64,000 nt of DNA. Source: JAJKIP01 sp037200685. Lineage in GTDB: Bacteria; Bacteroidota; Bacteroidia; Chitinophagales; Chitinophagaceae. Within the stretch, counting starts at the first letter, position 1. Each line of letters begins with the position of its first letter. Where the stretch lies: NCBI GenBank assembly GCA_037200685.1, contig JBBCIG010000008.1, positions 186,001 to 250,000 on the forward strand. The letters are read 5' to 3'. Below the pieces are notes generated by a model. The model made no database searches and had not been told where the DNA came from. It saw only the letters and a program-made list of their open reading frames with translations. Position numbers and translations under genes: made by a program. Shown here piece by piece: positions 50,990 through 60,118 of this stretch.

Positions 50990-52564
50990 TCAGTTTATTT
51001 TGCCGGGGCCATATATAGATTTACCGGCCCTTATACCATTGTGTTTCTGGCTATCCATTGTCAGCACGCCATTTACCAATACATAATAAAATCCTTTGGA
51101 ATACGCATGCGGCTTATCGTAAGTAGAAACATCTTTTACTTCTTTCTCATTAAATACAACAATGTCCGCAGTCATCCCTTCTTTTAACAAACCACGATCA
51201 TGCAATTGAAATTTTTGTGCGGGCAATGAAGTCATTCTGCGAATCGCTTCTTCCAGCGAGATCACTTTTTCTTCTCTTACATATTTACTGAGTACTCTTG
51301 CATTAGTGCCGTAACCTCTCGGGTGCGGCATGCCTGCATTGAATAAACGTATAGTCGCATCACTGGCAAACATATTATAAGGGTATTGCATGATGCGTTT
51401 GATATCATCTTCGCTCATGCCATGAAATACGGCGCTGGCGCCGCCTTCCATCATAATATCTATTACAGTTTGCGCTTCTGCAGCGACAGTGTGTTTTCTT
51501 CCTTTCAATAAATTAATTTGCTCAATGCTTTTGCCATTGTAAGAAGTGTCCGGTTCAAAATAAGCGACGACTACATAGTTGAAATGTTTTAGTTTTCTTT
51601 TCGCCAGCCTGCCAACTAAATAGTTGGTCACATATTTTTTTGTTGCGGGTCTTTGCAGGCGGGCTTTAATTGAATCCTGGCCGTCCGCCAACACTTCTTC
51701 AGGAAAAAGAGTACTGATGGATGTACTGCTGGCGGTATAAGGATATTGATCGATCGTTACTTCAATCCCTTCTTTTCTTGCTTTGTCAATCATCGGCACC
51801 GTTTGTTTACTTCTTCCCCAGTTTTGCTGGCCGCTGAGTTTGAAATGCGATATCTCCACAGGAATTTTTGCTTCCCTTCCAATTCGCAGCGCTTCTTCTA
51901 TCGCATCGGTTACACTATCACCTTCATCTCTCATGTGCGTGGAATAAACGCCATTGTACCTGGCAACAATTTTTGCGAGATCAATAATTTCACTTGTTTT
52001 GGTATAAGTGCCGGGTATATAAATAAGTCCCGTGGAAAGACCGACAGCCCCGTCCTTCATCGCCCGGTCAACAATGCTGTCCATTTGCAGCATTTCATTT
52101 ATTGTCGCATTCCTGTTAGCCCTGCCCATTATTTTTTCACGGACATCGTTGTGCCCGACCAGCGTGGCTACATTAATAGAAAGTTTTAGCGAATCGATCC
52201 ATTGCAGGTATTTTTTTATGTCGAGGTTGGAAGAGCCGCAGTTGCCCGTGACAACTGTTGTGACTCCATCATAAATAAAATTAGCCGCAGTGGGGTCTTT
52301 CTCTTCGTCTCCTTCCAAATGCGTATGTACATCAATAAAACCGGGAGCGATGATGAGGCCTTTGGCATCAATTGTTTTTTTCGCTGTGACCTTTACATCT
52401 CTTCCGATGCTGAGGATCTTTCCATCTTTTACAGCGACATTACCATAATACCAACTGTTGCCTGTCCCATCCATGATCTTACCATTGATGATAAGAATAT
52501 CGCAGGGCTCAGTTTGTGAAAAACCTGTAAGCGGAAATAGTAAGAAGATAAATAACCCTTTCAT
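50990..52564 (-). CDS. N-acyl-D-amino-acid deacylase family amidohydrolase
   Basis: A 524-residue exported metallohydrolase with a signal peptide (KGLFIFLLFPLTGFSQ). The metal site begins FIDVHTHLEGDEEKDPTAANF, and the region NCGSSNLDIKKYL with later ISHFKLSG and FASDATIRLFNAG fits the D-aminoacylase/N-acyl-D-amino acid deacylase subfamily. It would hydrolyse N-acylated D-amino acids or related compounds in the periplasm, perhaps from peptidoglycan or D-peptides. It is upstream of the ABC exporter and may be co-transcribed with it. Confidence 0.9.
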   Translation of the reverse strand: MKGLFIFLLFPLTGFSQTEPCDILIINGKIMDGTGNSWYYGNVAVKDGKILSIGRDVKVTAKKTIDAKGLIIAPGFIDVHTHLEGDEEKDPTAANFIYDGVTTVVTGNCGSSNLDIKKYLQWIDSLKLSINVATLVGHNDVREKIMGRANRNATINEMLQMDSIVDRAMKDGAVGLSTGLIYIPGTYTKTSEIIDLAKIVARYNGVYSTHMRDEGDSVTDAIEEALRIGREAKIPVEISHFKLSGQQNWGRSKQTVPMIDKARKEGIEVTIDQYPYTASSTSISTLFPEEVLADGQDSIKARLQRPATKKYVTNYLVGRLAKRKLKHFNYVVVAYFEPDTSYNGKSIEQINLLKGRKHTVAAEAQTVIDIMMEGGASAVFHGMSEDDIKRIMQYPYNMFASDATIRLFNAGMPHPRGYGTNARVLSKYVREEKVISLEEAIRRMTSLPAQKFQLHDRGLLKEGMTADIVVFNEKEVKDVSTYDKPHAYSKGFYYVLVNGVLTMDSQKHNGIRAGKSIYGPGKIN

Positions 52565-52599
52565 GGGTACAAGTTATGCCAAATTCAGCTTTTATTTTT

Positions 52600-52690
52600 T
52601 ACCCGGCTGCATTGCTATGCGCAGCATCCCGTGGACTATCAACTTCCGTTGCGTCGCACTCTTCATCGTTCTGTTCACTATTCAGCAATT
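52600..52690 (+). repeat. Dispersed composite repeat, copy 9
   Basis: Reads ACCCGGCTGCATTGCTATGC, GCAGCATCCCGTGGACTATC, AACTTCCGTTGCGTCGCACT and TTCATCGTTCTGTTCACTAT, ending CAGCAATTGCG. Confidence 0.78.
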
Positions 52691-52786
52691 GCGACCGGTC
52701 TTATATTATCTGATCTGTTTTTATCTATTGTTTTTCAGGAATTATTAAACCATTAAAATGGCTAAGGGAAAATTCGTTTCTTTCAG

Positions 52787-52847
52787 CCAACGGTTTAAAC
52801 CGTGGACTTTAAATATGCGTACGTTGCCGAAATGGTTTTAACCATTT
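52787..52847. repeat. Two REP-like palindromes
   Basis: CCAACGGTTTAAACCGTGG (52787-52805) and AAATGGTTTTAACCATTT (52830-52847) have the same GG-TTTTAA-CC core as palindromes flanking the transposase at 60.1 kb. Confidence 0.6.
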
Positions 52848-52890
52848 ATAAAAACATATTCAATATTGCTCATAGTTTTATTGTCGGAAG

Positions 52891-53040
52891 ATTAATGTCA
52901 CCCCTTCGGGGTTTAATATCCGCGGTAATCGATTTTTTTCTATATTAATGACACCCTTTCAGGGTTAAAATCCCGAAGGGATGGTATTAATATAGAATCA
53001 TACAAATTGAATTTGATCAAACCCCGAAGGGGTGATATTA
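52891..53040. repeat. Cluster of three CCCCTTCGGGG-type hairpins
   Basis: ATTAATGTCACCCCTTCGGGG (52891-52911), a double hairpin CACCCTTTCAGGGTT and TCCCGAAGGGATGG (52951-52984), and ACCCCGAAGGGGTGATATTA (53021-53040, inverted). The spacing and the alternating orientation look like a small REP-like cluster. Confidence 0.65.
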
Positions 53041-53125
53041 GAAAATTATTTTAATGATATTATTCGCAGAAAAAAACAATACGATAGAAATAAAATACAA
53101 TTAATAAAAGACTTTTCGATACAAG

Positions 53126-53236
53126 ATGAATAGAGAACAGAACGATGAAGAGTGTCTCGACCCCGACAGAAGTCGGGGCAGGCGTAACAGGCGATGCCAT
53201 GATACTTCGACTACGCTCAGTACCGAAGTTGGTTAC
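53126..53236 (-). repeat. Dispersed composite repeat, copy 10
   Basis: Reverse orientation: GAATAGAGAACAGAACGATG, the GACCCCGACAGAAGTCGGGG hairpin (53160-53177), GTAACAGGCGATGCCATG and TACTTCGACTACGCTCAGTA. It lies 50 bp from the stop of the HD-YitT gene. Confidence 0.7.
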
Positions 53237-53286
53237 CAAAAAAATATTTTGAGACAACTTCATAGTACAAGTTAAAAGCAGACATT

Positions 53287-54747
53287 TTAATGATGCTGTC
53301 TTCTCCGCAACACGCCGCCCGATGCTTCTTTGATGGTGTTGGCAAAAACGAATGCGTGAGGATCGACATCGTAAACGAGATTTTTAAGTTTACGCAATTC
53401 GAGCCGGGTAATAATGGTGAAGATGATATCGCAATCGCTGCTGATGTCATACTTGCCGGGCAGGAAACCACGTTCGCCTTTATAAACTGTGATGCCCCTG
53501 CCTAATTTATTTACCAGTTGGTATTTGATCACTTCACTTTTACCGGAAACGATAGTGACACCGGTGTATGCCTGCAAACCTTCTACCACATAATCAATAG
53601 AACGGGTGGCGGCGAAATAAGTGAGAATGGAATACAGCGCCGTTTCTATACCAAATCGAAACGCAGCGATGGTAAATATAATAACATTGATACCGAAGAT
53701 GATCTCGGTGATGGTAAAGGATGTTCGTTTTAATGTATACAGCGCCAGTACTTCAATGCCGTCCAGCGCCGCACCGACTCGCATGATAAGACCGATACCG
53801 ATGCCGAGGAATACGCCACCGAAAATGCAAATGAGTAATTTATCCGCGGTGACCGCATAGTTGGGTAATAGTAATAAACAAACACCGAGTAATACAACGC
53901 AGAGCAAGGTTCTGTATGCGAATTTTTTTCCAACGGTGAAATAACTTATTGCGATGAGCGGCAGGTTCAGGACTAAAATAACAAGGCCGAGGTTGAAGTC
54001 ATATATTTCATGAATAAGTAAGGAGATGCCGGTGATACCACCATCAAAAAAATGATTAGGGACTAAAAATAATTTTAAGGCGATGCCTGCGATGGCGATA
54101 CCTACTACCGCCTGGAAAATATCCTGGATCCATTCTCCTTTTTTCGCTTTGTGCTGAGATGAAAAAGCATTTTCCAGTTTTGCCTGCAATGCCTGCAATG
54201 TTAATTGTTTCTTTGCTTCCAGCTTGCCAATGGCAGCTGTGCTAAAATAATGATGCGCTGATAAAAACTCCACCTGCTTCAGCAACCATTCAGTTTCTGT
54301 AGTAACTATCGTTGTTTTTTTAACCTCACGATATAACTTTTCCGCATTAACCGTATAATCATTTGTACCCAGGTAATAAAGATCGGCATCGCATAATAAT
54401 TCATCGAGATGGCCCGTAGGTGTTTGTGGAAGACGTGTGGCCATGATCATTTTGCAAATACTTTCTATTTGCGCTGGAGTATATCCATAATCGGGCAAAT
54501 GTTTTTTCGCCAGCTTGCAGGAAACTTCTTCGTGGTCGTGATGCTGCTCGAGAAAACCAGTGTCGTGAAATAAAGCAGCTGTTTTAAGTAAAACTATTTC
54601 ATCCGGGTGTATATTTTCAGCCAGCGCCAGTTCTTCCGCCGCACGGATTACATTTTTTGTATGTTCGGCATTATGGTAAGTGATAAAGGATGGCAAACTT
54701 TTTTCCAGTTTTTCCATCATGAAAGAATAGGCCAGGTCGTATCGCAT
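53287..54747 (-). CDS. HD-domain phosphohydrolase fused to a YitT-type membrane protein
   Basis: A 486-residue fusion. Residues 1-140 form an HD domain with H29 (YHNAEHT), H61-D62 (FHDTGF) and D120/D122 (LLCDADLYYLG), the metal ligands of the HD superfamily. Residues 205-400 show four to five membrane spans of the YitT (DUF161) family (GGITGISLLIHEIYDF, IFGGVFLGIGIGLIMRVGAALDGIEVLALY), and a C-terminal DUF2179 domain follows (about 400-486, IVSGKSEVIKYQLVN...CDIIFTIITRLELRKL). It is the last gene of the four-gene operon that holds a cyclase, suggesting a role in cyclic-nucleotide turnover or in coupling it to a membrane process. Both partial assignments are firm; the joint role is inferred. 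Confidence 0.88.
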   Translation of the reverse strand: MRYDLAYSFMMEKLEKSLPSFITYHNAEHTKNVIRAAEELALAENIHPDEIVLLKTAALFHDTGFLEQHHDHEEVSCKLAKKHLPDYGYTPAQIESICKMIMATRLPQTPTGHLDELLCDADLYYLGTNDYTVNAEKLYREVKKTTIVTTETEWLLKQVEFLSAHHYFSTAAIGKLEAKKQLTLQALQAKLENAFSSQHKAKKGEWIQDIFQAVVGIAIAGIALKLFLVPNHFFDGGITGISLLIHEIYDFNLGLVILVLNLPLIAISYFTVGKKFAYRTLLCVVLLGVCLLLLPNYAVTADKLLICIFGGVFLGIGIGLIMRVGAALDGIEVLALYTLKRTSFTITEIIFGINVIIFTIAAFRFGIETALYSILTYFAATRSIDYVVEGLQAYTGVTIVSGKSEVIKYQLVNKLGRGITVYKGERGFLPGKYDISSDCDIIFTIITRLELRKLKNLVYDVDPHAFVFANTIKEASGGVLRRRQHH

Positions 54748-54768
54748 AGAAATGGTTTGTAATAAAAA

Positions 54769-55800
54769 TTAATCCAGCACTTCGTACAGTATCACTTCCA
54801 GCGCCTTATTTTTTAAGGTAGCTGTGCCGATCTTTTTGCAATTGAATGATTGCTTTACTTTTTCATAACAAATTTCGTTAATCACTATTTGCCCTGTGGC
54901 AGCGGCGCTTTGTAATCGTTGCGCTGTATTCACCGTATCGCCGATCACTGTATAATCCAGTCTTTTTAATGTAGCGGAGCCGATGTTGCCGGAGATCATT
55001 TCACCGCTGTTGATACCAATGGAAACTTTGGGTGTAAAGTTATTGCTTGCAGGCAATTCATTTATTTTATTACGGATAGCGAGACTGGCATCAATAGCAC
55101 GGTCTAAATGATAATTCCCACGGAAAATTGCCATGACGGCATCGCCGATGAATTTATCAACATAGCCTCCCTGCGCAATGATCTCTTTTACCATTACATC
55201 AAAATAATTATTGAGTAGTTTCACTACCGTATCCGGGGTTTCATTTTCGCTGATAGAGGTAAAACTACAAATATCAATGAAGGCTACAGTTGCTTCCACC
55301 GTTTCATTCGCCATCAAAGAAGATTCGAACTCACGGCTGCCCATAAAATTCAGCACCGTTTCATCCACATACATTTTGAGTATATTGTTTTCTTTGATCG
55401 CTTTGATCGTTTCGCGGAGCTGACCAACATGGGTGATCGTTTTTTCCATCGTTAACGACAGGTCCTCGAAGTTGATAGGCTTGGTGATGAAATCGAATGC
55501 GCCGCGGTTCATCGCCGTACGAATATTTTCCATATCGCCGTAAGCCGAAACAATAACGGATTTGATGAGCGGGTTGGATTCGCTCAACCTGCTGAGCAAT
55601 GTTAATCCATCCATCTCGGGCATGTTGATATCGCTTAATACAATATCTACATCCGGGTTTTGCAGGATTTTTTCCAATGCATCATTCCCATTCACCGCAA
55701 AAATAAATTCGTACTGGTGGTCACGAATCTTTTGACGAAATTTTTGTTTGATCAGCATTTCCAAATCCACCTCATCATCCGCAACTAATATTTTTGCCAT
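54769..55800 (-). CDS. Receiver-adenylate cyclase (class III)
   Basis: About 343 residues from the ATG at 55800; a TTG one codon upstream is also in frame. Residues 1-125 are a CheY-like receiver with phosphorylatable Asp-57 (VDIVLSDINMPEMDG). A helical linker (about 125-160) leads to a class III cyclase domain (about 165-335): metal Asp in VAFIDICSFTSIS, second Asp in DKFIGDAVMAIF, and the catalytic segment LDYTVIGDTVNTAQRLQ. The Lys before FIGD and the Asp in LDYT are those seen in adenylate cyclases. The ATG overlaps the stop of the upstream receiver gene (TGATG). Confidence 0.92.
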   Translation of the reverse strand: MAKILVADDEVDLEMLIKQKFRQKIRDHQYEFIFAVNGNDALEKILQNPDVDIVLSDINMPEMDGLTLLSRLSESNPLIKSVIVSAYGDMENIRTAMNRGAFDFITKPINFEDLSLTMEKTITHVGQLRETIKAIKENNILKMYVDETVLNFMGSREFESSLMANETVEATVAFIDICSFTSISENETPDTVVKLLNNYFDVMVKEIIAQGGYVDKFIGDAVMAIFRGNYHLDRAIDASLAIRNKINELPASNNFTPKVSIGINSGEMISGNIGSATLKRLDYTVIGDTVNTAQRLQSAAATGQIVINEICYEKVKQSFNCKKIGTATLKNKALEVILYEVLD

Positions 55801-56177
55801 CAATGCATTGTTTTAAGTTTCTCTTTTAATACGGTAAAATCCACAGGCTTGGTCAAAAAATCATCAGCGCCTAATTGTTTAGCTGTCTGGTAATTTTCCG
55901 CATCCCCATAAGCGGTAATCATCATAACAACCGGTGGCGGCTTGATATATTTTTGTTTGATCTGTCCCAGCAGTTCGAGGCCGCTCATGCCAGGCATGTT
56001 GATATCCGACAGGATCAATACCGCTTCATGTTCGTGGTCATCTAAATAGGTCAATGCTTCTTCGCCGGAAAAAGCGAAAGCGAAATCCATTTCATGGCTT
56101 TTGATTTCTTTCCTGAACCGTTGCTCGAAAAGCACCTGCACATCCCGTTCGTCATCTACTACTAAAATTTTCATCAT
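55800..56177 (-). CDS. Stand-alone receiver (CheY-like) response regulator
   Basis: A 125-residue single receiver. It has DDE near residues 8-10, the phosphorylated Asp-58 in ILSDINMPG, MMITAYGD (the Thr/Ser position) and FLTKPVDF (the Lys). It closely resembles the receiver of the next gene (both share RFRKEIKSH/KFRQKIRDH and SDINMP), so the pair looks like a tandem duplication with the second copy fused to a cyclase. It starts 5 bp after the kinase stop. Two adjacent ATG codons (56177, 56174) are possible starts. Confidence 0.92.
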   Translation of the reverse strand: MMKILVVDDERDVQVLFEQRFRKEIKSHEMDFAFAFSGEEALTYLDDHEHEAVLILSDINMPGMSGLELLGQIKQKYIKPPPVVMMITAYGDAENYQTAKQLGADDFLTKPVDFTVLKEKLKTMH

Positions 56178-56181
56178 TCTA

Positions 56182-59100
56182 TTATTGTGGTATTGTAATA
56201 ATAAACTCAGCGAACTCCCCGTCTTTGGTGTTTACATTCAGTTCGCCACCATGCGCCTTGGTGATGATGTCGTAACTCATACTTAACCCCAATCCTGTGC
56301 CTTCGCCTGTTGGTTTGGTAGTAAAGAAGGGCTGGAATATTTTATCCAACACTTTTTGCGGTACGCCATTACCATTGTCCTTCACATGTATCTCTACCTT
56401 GCCGTTTACTTTTTTGGTGCTGACCGTAACGGTAGGTTCATACCCTACGATATTCATCTTCTTCTTTTCGGTAACGGAATAAAATGCATTGGTGATCAAA
56501 TTCAAAATAACCCTGCCCATGTCCTGTGGTACGACATTGATCTTGCCAAGCGTTTGGTCAAAGTCGGTCTTCATCGTAGCGTTGAATGATTTATCTTTTG
56601 CCCTTAATCCATGATAAGCAAGGCGCAGGTATTCATCCGATAATGCATTGATATCGGTTGGTTCTTTTACACCACTGCTGCTGCGGCTGTGCTGCAACAT
56701 TCCTTTTACAATGGCATCGGCACGTTTGCCATGGAAGATGATCTTTTGTTCATTCTCATTAATATCGTTCGCTATGCTTTTTACTTCTTCAAAATTTCCT
56801 TTATCAATTTCCTGTTTCATTTCAGCGATCAGTTCGCTGTTTACTTCAGAAAAATTATTGACGAAGTTCAACGGGTTTTGTATTTCATGTGCAATGCCCG
56901 CCGTCAGTTCACCAAGGCTCGCCATCTTTTCAGACTGCACTAATTGATTTTGCGTTTCCCTCAGATCATTTAATGACTTGCGTAATTCATTCGTGCGGCT
57001 CATTACTTTTTCTTCCAGTTGCTGATTATGCTTTTTCAATGCCTTTGAGCGGATTCCTATATAAGCGCTGATTATGGCTATCGCGGCGGCTGCATATAAA
57101 AGATAAGCCCACCATGTTTTCCACCAGGGTGGGGTAATAGTGAAACTAAATTCCGCAGGCGTACTCCACAAACCATTCATTCCTGCACTGGATACTTTGA
57201 ATGTGTAATCACCCGGCGGAAGGTCACGATAATTCTCACTAAAATTTTTTTCTGAAACAGGGCTCCAGTTTTTATCAATTCCTTCGAGTATATAACGATA
57301 GAGCGTTTTGTCCGGGTTGCTGAAATGGTTTCCCGTAAAAGTGAAGCTGAGATAATTTTGATGGTAAGGCAGGCGGAGGTTTACCGGTAAGAGATAAGGG
57401 CCGCTGGTGCTGTCCCAACTGATTTTATTTTTTTGTAAATAACCTGTGTCTTTGGATAGTTGTTTGTTTAAGTAGAAAGCATCTTTTTCCGTTTTCCAGA
57501 CAGTATCAATGTTCTTTATTTCACTTTCAAAAAAAGAGCTGTTGGAAAAAGCCTGCGCTTTATCCATAATATTAATACTGGTGACAAAAGGAGATGGAAC
57601 AATTGTATCTGGTTTGGGTTCATTAAACACAGCGAGTATCTGGTTGTCTACACCCGCCCATAACTGATTTTTATAAACCAGGGAGCTGTTTTCAGCAAAG
57701 TCAACAAAAGTTAGACCCTGTGCTTTGCCGTAAGTTGCAGCGCTCCATATTGGTTTTGGATCATCTTCTTTTTTTGCAGGAGTAAGTATTGTTATTCCGT
57801 TAGACGTTCCTGCATATATTCTTCCATTCATTTCATTCAATGTCCATAAGCCTGGAGAAGCGAGGCCTTCATTGGTAGTGAAAGTAGTAAGGTTCTTGTT
57901 TTCAAGATCGATCGCCTCTATTCCTTTTGTTGTACCGATCCACATTTTACCATCTGTTCCTTCCAGGAAAGTGGTGATTTCATTGCTTATTAACCCTTTT
58001 GTAGTATCCAGGCGGTTAATTGTTTTTCCATCAGCGTCTATTACATAAACACCATCTCCCAAGCTGCCTGCCCATACCCGGCCTTTACTGTCTTTTGTCA
58101 ATGAAAAAATCGGGTAGCCGCCTTTTGCACCGGGCAATTCTTTAATTTTTTTTATTAATTTATTTTCCAGGGAAATTACCCGCACTTCGCCGTCATCACT
58201 ACTTACCCAAATTTGTCCTTTGTTATCTTCTATCATGGAAGCGCCGTTGTTATTTCCCAATCCCTGTGGTTTGCCGAAATATTTGAGGGTACCTTTTTCT
58301 ATATCAATGATGGATATGCCAAAGTTGCTTCCGCAAGTCCATATTTGTCCTTTGCTATCCTCCAATAAGTGAGAATTTCTTTCATATAAGCCTTGCTCCG
58401 GGCCAATATGTTTAATGAGTTTTGTAGCCGGGTTATAAATGTCTATGCCATTATAAGTACCCAACCAGATCAACCCCCTTTTATCTTCCAGCACAGCCCA
58501 AACATTGTTGTCGCCCAACCCGTCGGCTTTAGTGAAGTTTCCTGGCCTGCCATAAAGAGTGTTGATAAAGTAACATCCACCTACGGTGGTGCCCATCCAT
58601 ATTTGCCCGGCATTATTTACAAAAAGGTTATAGATGATATTGTTTGCACCGGGAGTGACATTCATTTTTTCAAACAGGTTATTTTCTTCATCAAAAAAAT
58701 AAACAAGCCCGTTTTGGGTGCCCATCCATACTTTTCCTTCTTTGTCCCTTGCTAAAGAAGCTACAGGCGAATCAAACCCCTGTTCTTTTCCTATTTTTTT
58801 TATTGTTTTTTCTTTGATATTAATAATGTTTACACCGCTGTCGCCGCCGATCCATATCCTGTCATGCTCATCCTGTAATAAACCAACACTGGAACTGGTG
58901 CTTAAGCCATCACTTTTCTTTATTCTTTTTTGGGTACCGGCTTCGGCGTTAATCACACTTATACCATTAGCGGAACCGACCCATATCAAACCTTGCCTGT
59001 CCTGCATCATTTCTACTACAAAAGGATTAGCAAGTCCTTCGGCAAGACCAAACTGTTTTATCGTTTCCTCTTCCTCGTTGATGATATATGCGGCCACCCC

Positions 59101-59886
59101 GATCCTGTCCAACCACACCTGGCCTTTCTTATCCATTATTATCGTTGCGACCGTTCCCGCATGATTAAAAGTATCTACTACCTGTTTCAGCAAACCCGAC
59201 TTCTTATTAATTACATAGATCCCTCCATTGCCCGTACCGATCCAAATCTGCTCTTTCTCATCTTCTGCAATTGCATAGATATTAGCATCGGCTAAACCCT
59301 GTGCGTCAGAATATATTTCCACGTTATCTCCATCATAACGACAAAGTCCCTTGTCTGTTCCTATCCAGAACATCCCGTATTTATCCTGTATAAAACATCT
59401 TCCATTGCCGGGCAAACCAAGGCCGGCGCCTGCTTCCATTATGCCACGGGCTGTGCCAGCTTTTAAAGTAGGTAAACCAGCTTTGGTAATTTTAGGAGCG
59501 CCAAGTAAACTGGTTTTAAATTTTAATTTTTGCGTTGGTAATTTATCCGCATTAAATGCAGTGTCCGGTAAACTGTTCAAGTCGAATTTTTGTTCTTCCG
59601 CCGGTTTAAGCAACGGCTGCGGCTCGCCGATATTAAATGGTTTTGCTGGAAGTGTATTAAAATCAAATTTTCTTTCAGGCAAAGACCTGATGCTGTCCGG
59701 ATCGGTAACAACCCATTCTATAGCTTGCGCTTCGCCGAATGTAAATGGTTTGGTTAGCGGTTGGGCGAATTCACTTTCCGTTGGAAAAGGAACGGTATCC
59801 CTGGAGTTTTTGCAACCAATAAAACACAATAGGATAGCCCCCAAAAACACAGAGATGTTACGATGGTGAACGGTGGTGGTTGGCAT
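56182..59886 (-). CDS. Hybrid-type propeller sensor kinase, lipoprotein-like N-terminus
   Basis: A 1234-residue kinase. The N-terminus ends LLCFIGCKNS, a lipobox with Cys near residue 25. A low-complexity segment (about 38-130) with repeated FDFNTLP/FDLNSLP phrases follows. About thirteen two-component-regulator propeller repeats come next (about 150-800), such as FWIGTDKGL, IWIGTGNGGIY, IWVGSANGI and MWIGTTKGI. A Y_Y_Y domain (about 870-960), one membrane span (WAYLLYAAAAIAIISAYIGI), a HisKA helix with GELTAGIAHEIQNPLNFVNN and an ATPase domain (DNGNGVPQKVLDKIFQPFF...GEGTGLGLSMS) complete it. There is no AraC domain, so its partners are the separate receivers downstream. Confidence 0.93.
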   Translation of the reverse strand: MPTTTVHHRNISVFLGAILLCFIGCKNSRDTVPFPTESEFAQPLTKPFTFGEAQAIEWVVTDPDSIRSLPERKFDFNTLPAKPFNIGEPQPLLKPAEEQKFDLNSLPDTAFNADKLPTQKLKFKTSLLGAPKITKAGLPTLKAGTARGIMEAGAGLGLPGNGRCFIQDKYGMFWIGTDKGLCRYDGDNVEIYSDAQGLADANIYAIAEDEKEQIWIGTGNGGIYVINKKSGLLKQVVDTFNHAGTVATIIMDKKGQVWLDRIGVAAYIINEEEETIKQFGLAEGLANPFVVEMMQDRQGLIWVGSANGISVINAEAGTQKRIKKSDGLSTSSSVGLLQDEHDRIWIGGDSGVNIINIKEKTIKKIGKEQGFDSPVASLARDKEGKVWMGTQNGLVYFFDEENNLFEKMNVTPGANNIIYNLFVNNAGQIWMGTTVGGCYFINTLYGRPGNFTKADGLGDNNVWAVLEDKRGLIWLGTYNGIDIYNPATKLIKHIGPEQGLYERNSHLLEDSKGQIWTCGSNFGISIIDIEKGTLKYFGKPQGLGNNNGASMIEDNKGQIWVSSDDGEVRVISLENKLIKKIKELPGAKGGYPIFSLTKDSKGRVWAGSLGDGVYVIDADGKTINRLDTTKGLISNEITTFLEGTDGKMWIGTTKGIEAIDLENKNLTTFTTNEGLASPGLWTLNEMNGRIYAGTSNGITILTPAKKEDDPKPIWSAATYGKAQGLTFVDFAENSSLVYKNQLWAGVDNQILAVFNEPKPDTIVPSPFVTSINIMDKAQAFSNSSFFESEIKNIDTVWKTEKDAFYLNKQLSKDTGYLQKNKISWDSTSGPYLLPVNLRLPYHQNYLSFTFTGNHFSNPDKTLYRYILEGIDKNWSPVSEKNFSENYRDLPPGDYTFKVSSAGMNGLWSTPAEFSFTITPPWWKTWWAYLLYAAAAIAIISAYIGIRSKALKKHNQQLEEKVMSRTNELRKSLNDLRETQNQLVQSEKMASLGELTAGIAHEIQNPLNFVNNFSEVNSELIAEMKQEIDKGNFEEVKSIANDINENEQKIIFHGKRADAIVKGMLQHSRSSSGVKEPTDINALSDEYLRLAYHGLRAKDKSFNATMKTDFDQTLGKINVVPQDMGRVILNLITNAFYSVTEKKKMNIVGYEPTVTVSTKKVNGKVEIHVKDNGNGVPQKVLDKIFQPFFTTKPTGEGTGLGLSMSYDIITKAHGGELNVNTKDGEFAEFIITIPQ

Positions 59887-60118
59887 GGTTAAAAATACTG
59901 ATTCTATTTCAGGATTGATTTATTAAAGAACGAAATCCGGTTAAATATTTTTGGATAATGCAATGGAGAAAGTGGTTCCTTCTCCTTCTTTGTTTCCACT
60001 TTTAATATATTAGTTTATTCTAAGAGAGCCGTAGGTCCGACACATTTTGTAACAACGGGTTTTAACCTGTTGCAGATAATCACTGGTGCGGACAGAGTGC
60101 CATAGGCACGACAAATAT
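59887..60118. repeat. Palindromic sequences on the 3' side of the transposase
   Basis: The gap holds GAGAGCCGTAGGTCCGACA (60024-60042), CAACGGGTTTTAACCTGTTG (60053-60072) and GTGCCATAGGCAC (60097-60109), each a small hairpin. They match palindromes on the other side of the transposase. Confidence 0.7.

Noticed and set aside
58718..59869. Long plus-strand frames opposite the propeller kinase
   Set aside because: Antisense shadows of a regular repeat protein; no start context or domain supports them.
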